This document shows, piece after piece, positions 63,404 through 64,000 of a DNA stretch of 64,000 bases. A program made the translations under genes and the position numbers. The DNA is taken from assembly GCF_900168685.1 (NCBI RefSeq), contig NZ_FVZN01000012.1:186001-250000 (forward strand). The letters run 5' to 3'. The number at the start of each line of letters is the position of its first letter. Position 1 is the stretch's first letter. The notes beneath the pieces were generated by a model, which had not been told where the DNA came from, ran no database searches, and worked only from the letters and a program-made list of their open reading frames with translations. This DNA comes from Solibacillus isronensis. Its GTDB lineage: Bacteria; Bacillota; Bacilli; Bacillales_A; Planococcaceae.

Positions 63404-64000
63404 TTACCAATCGTGAGACCACCCGCATTTTTCAGGAAAATATTGTTCATACCAGACGCAGAATACATAGACAGTCCAAACGTAACGACCATGGTCAGCT
63501 TTCTTTTCATAGTGAGCATCTAAATAGTTTAGTAATAGTTGCTGATCGAAAAATTCATGGATATATGCTTTTTCAAATGTGTTTCGCACCATTTGATAGT
63601 ATTTTTCTTCACGTAACCAGTGGCGCATTGGTACAGGGAACCCTAATTTTTTACGCTTTGCCCAGGCTTCAGGTAATTCATCTAAGGCCGCTTGACGAAG
63701 CGCTATTTTTGTATCTGCTGTTGATACTTTATATTGTGTCGGGATGTGACTTGCTACTTTGAATACTTCTTTATCTAAAAAAGGCACACGTAATTCTAGT
63801 GAGTGTGCCATGCTCATCTTGTCGGCTTTCAGTAAAATCTGACTTGGTAGCCAAACATGTAAGTCGAGGTACTGCATTTTTGTTGTATCGTCTTCAGCTT
63901 GTACTTTGTCATAATACGTCTTTACAATATCCCAAACAGATGGTCCTTTATGATATTTTTCGTTTAGAAGTGCGAGTGCGTCGTCCTCCTGCCAAACAAA
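63404..64000 (-). CDS. asnB: Asparagine synthetase (glutamine-hydrolysing), C-terminal part
   Basis: The minus-strand frame is open to the window edge and covers the C-terminal 198 residues. It shows the synthetase-domain end: LDLHVWLPSQILLKADKMSM, HSLELRVPFLD, KIALRQAALDELPEAWAKRKKLGFPVPM and the WTVYVFCVWYEQYF tail. It makes asparagine from aspartate, glutamine and ATP. The glutaminase half lies outside the window. Confidence 0.9.
   Translation of the reverse strand, partial: FVWQEDDALALLNEKYHKGPSVWDIVKTYYDKVQAEDDTTKMQYLDLHVWLPSQILLKADKMSMAHSLELRVPFLDKEVFKVASHIPTQYKVSTADTKIALRQAALDELPEAWAKRKKLGFPVPMRHWLREEKYYQMVRNTFEKAYIHEFFDQQLLLNYLDAHYEKKADHGRYVWTVYVFCVWYEQYFPEKCGWSHDW

Noticed and set aside
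1-64000. tRNA, rRNA or attachment-site repeats
   Set aside because: No cloverleaf-like T-loop/anticodon arrangement, no rRNA-like sequence, and no direct repeat pair that I could match between the two ends by eye.

Overview
The window is low-G+C, Gram-positive DNA. Strong AAGGAGG-type ribosome sites, GTG/TTG starts, sporulation-type proteins (SpoIIP, SpoVD-like), lipoproteins and YdhK/CueP/Csp/CsoR relatives all suggest a spore-forming Bacillales. Planococcaceae (Lysinibacillus/Solibacillus-like) is my best guess, and it is an inference. No tRNA, rRNA or CRISPR array was seen.

Positions 1-34000 look like part of a conjugative element (ICE or large plasmid). On the left (60-7370) is a ubiquitin-like conjugation set resembling PRTRC clusters: two E2-like proteins, each preceded by a small unknown protein, a JAB/JAMM peptidase and a ThiF/E1-type adenylating enzyme. 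A secreted protein with a colicin-E3-type ribonuclease domain and a putative DUF3916 immunity protein (3991-5075) lie inside this set. Next comes a replication set: DnaX with EPQxF repeats, a delta'-like subunit, a DnaN-like clamp and an SNF2 helicase. The same structured leader, a terminator-like stem with a 49-nt loop, precedes both the JAB gene and dnaN. The helicase is interrupted by a group II intron that has lost its 3' end; the deletion also removed the start of the next transfer gene. Transfer genes follow: VirB4-like ATPase, two paralogous VirB6-like proteins, a transglycosylase/M23 wall hydrolase, a bitopic VirB8-like candidate and a small membrane protein. The section ends with a Rad52-like protein, several unknown genes, a glutathionylspermidine-synthase-like ATP-grasp protein, and two broken genes (an in-frame amber codon and a frameshift). 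Relaxase, coupling protein and integrase are not in the window.

Positions 34435-60600 form a copper-resistance island. It carries a Csp copper-storage protein, csoR-copZ-copA, a CPH-type CopB ATPase, two YdhK (DUF1541) lipoproteins, CueP, a BNR-like lipoprotein, two CcdA/DsbD-like membrane proteins, a two-component system, a membrane cupredoxin and a multicopper oxidase. Three ATAC(C/G)-N7-GGTAT operators suggest a CsoR regulon. Envelope genes are interleaved: two SpoIIP-like proteins, a class B PBP with a PASTA domain and two NlpC/P60 hydrolases. Two decayed genes, a csp fragment and a frameshifted DUF378 gene, lie near 56000-56570.

Positions 60900-64000 (C39-like lipoprotein, Amj lipid II flippase, VTT/DedA protein and the C-terminal part of asparagine synthetase, all on the minus strand) read like ordinary chromosomal genes. 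The window may therefore cross the island edge, but no attachment site could be identified.
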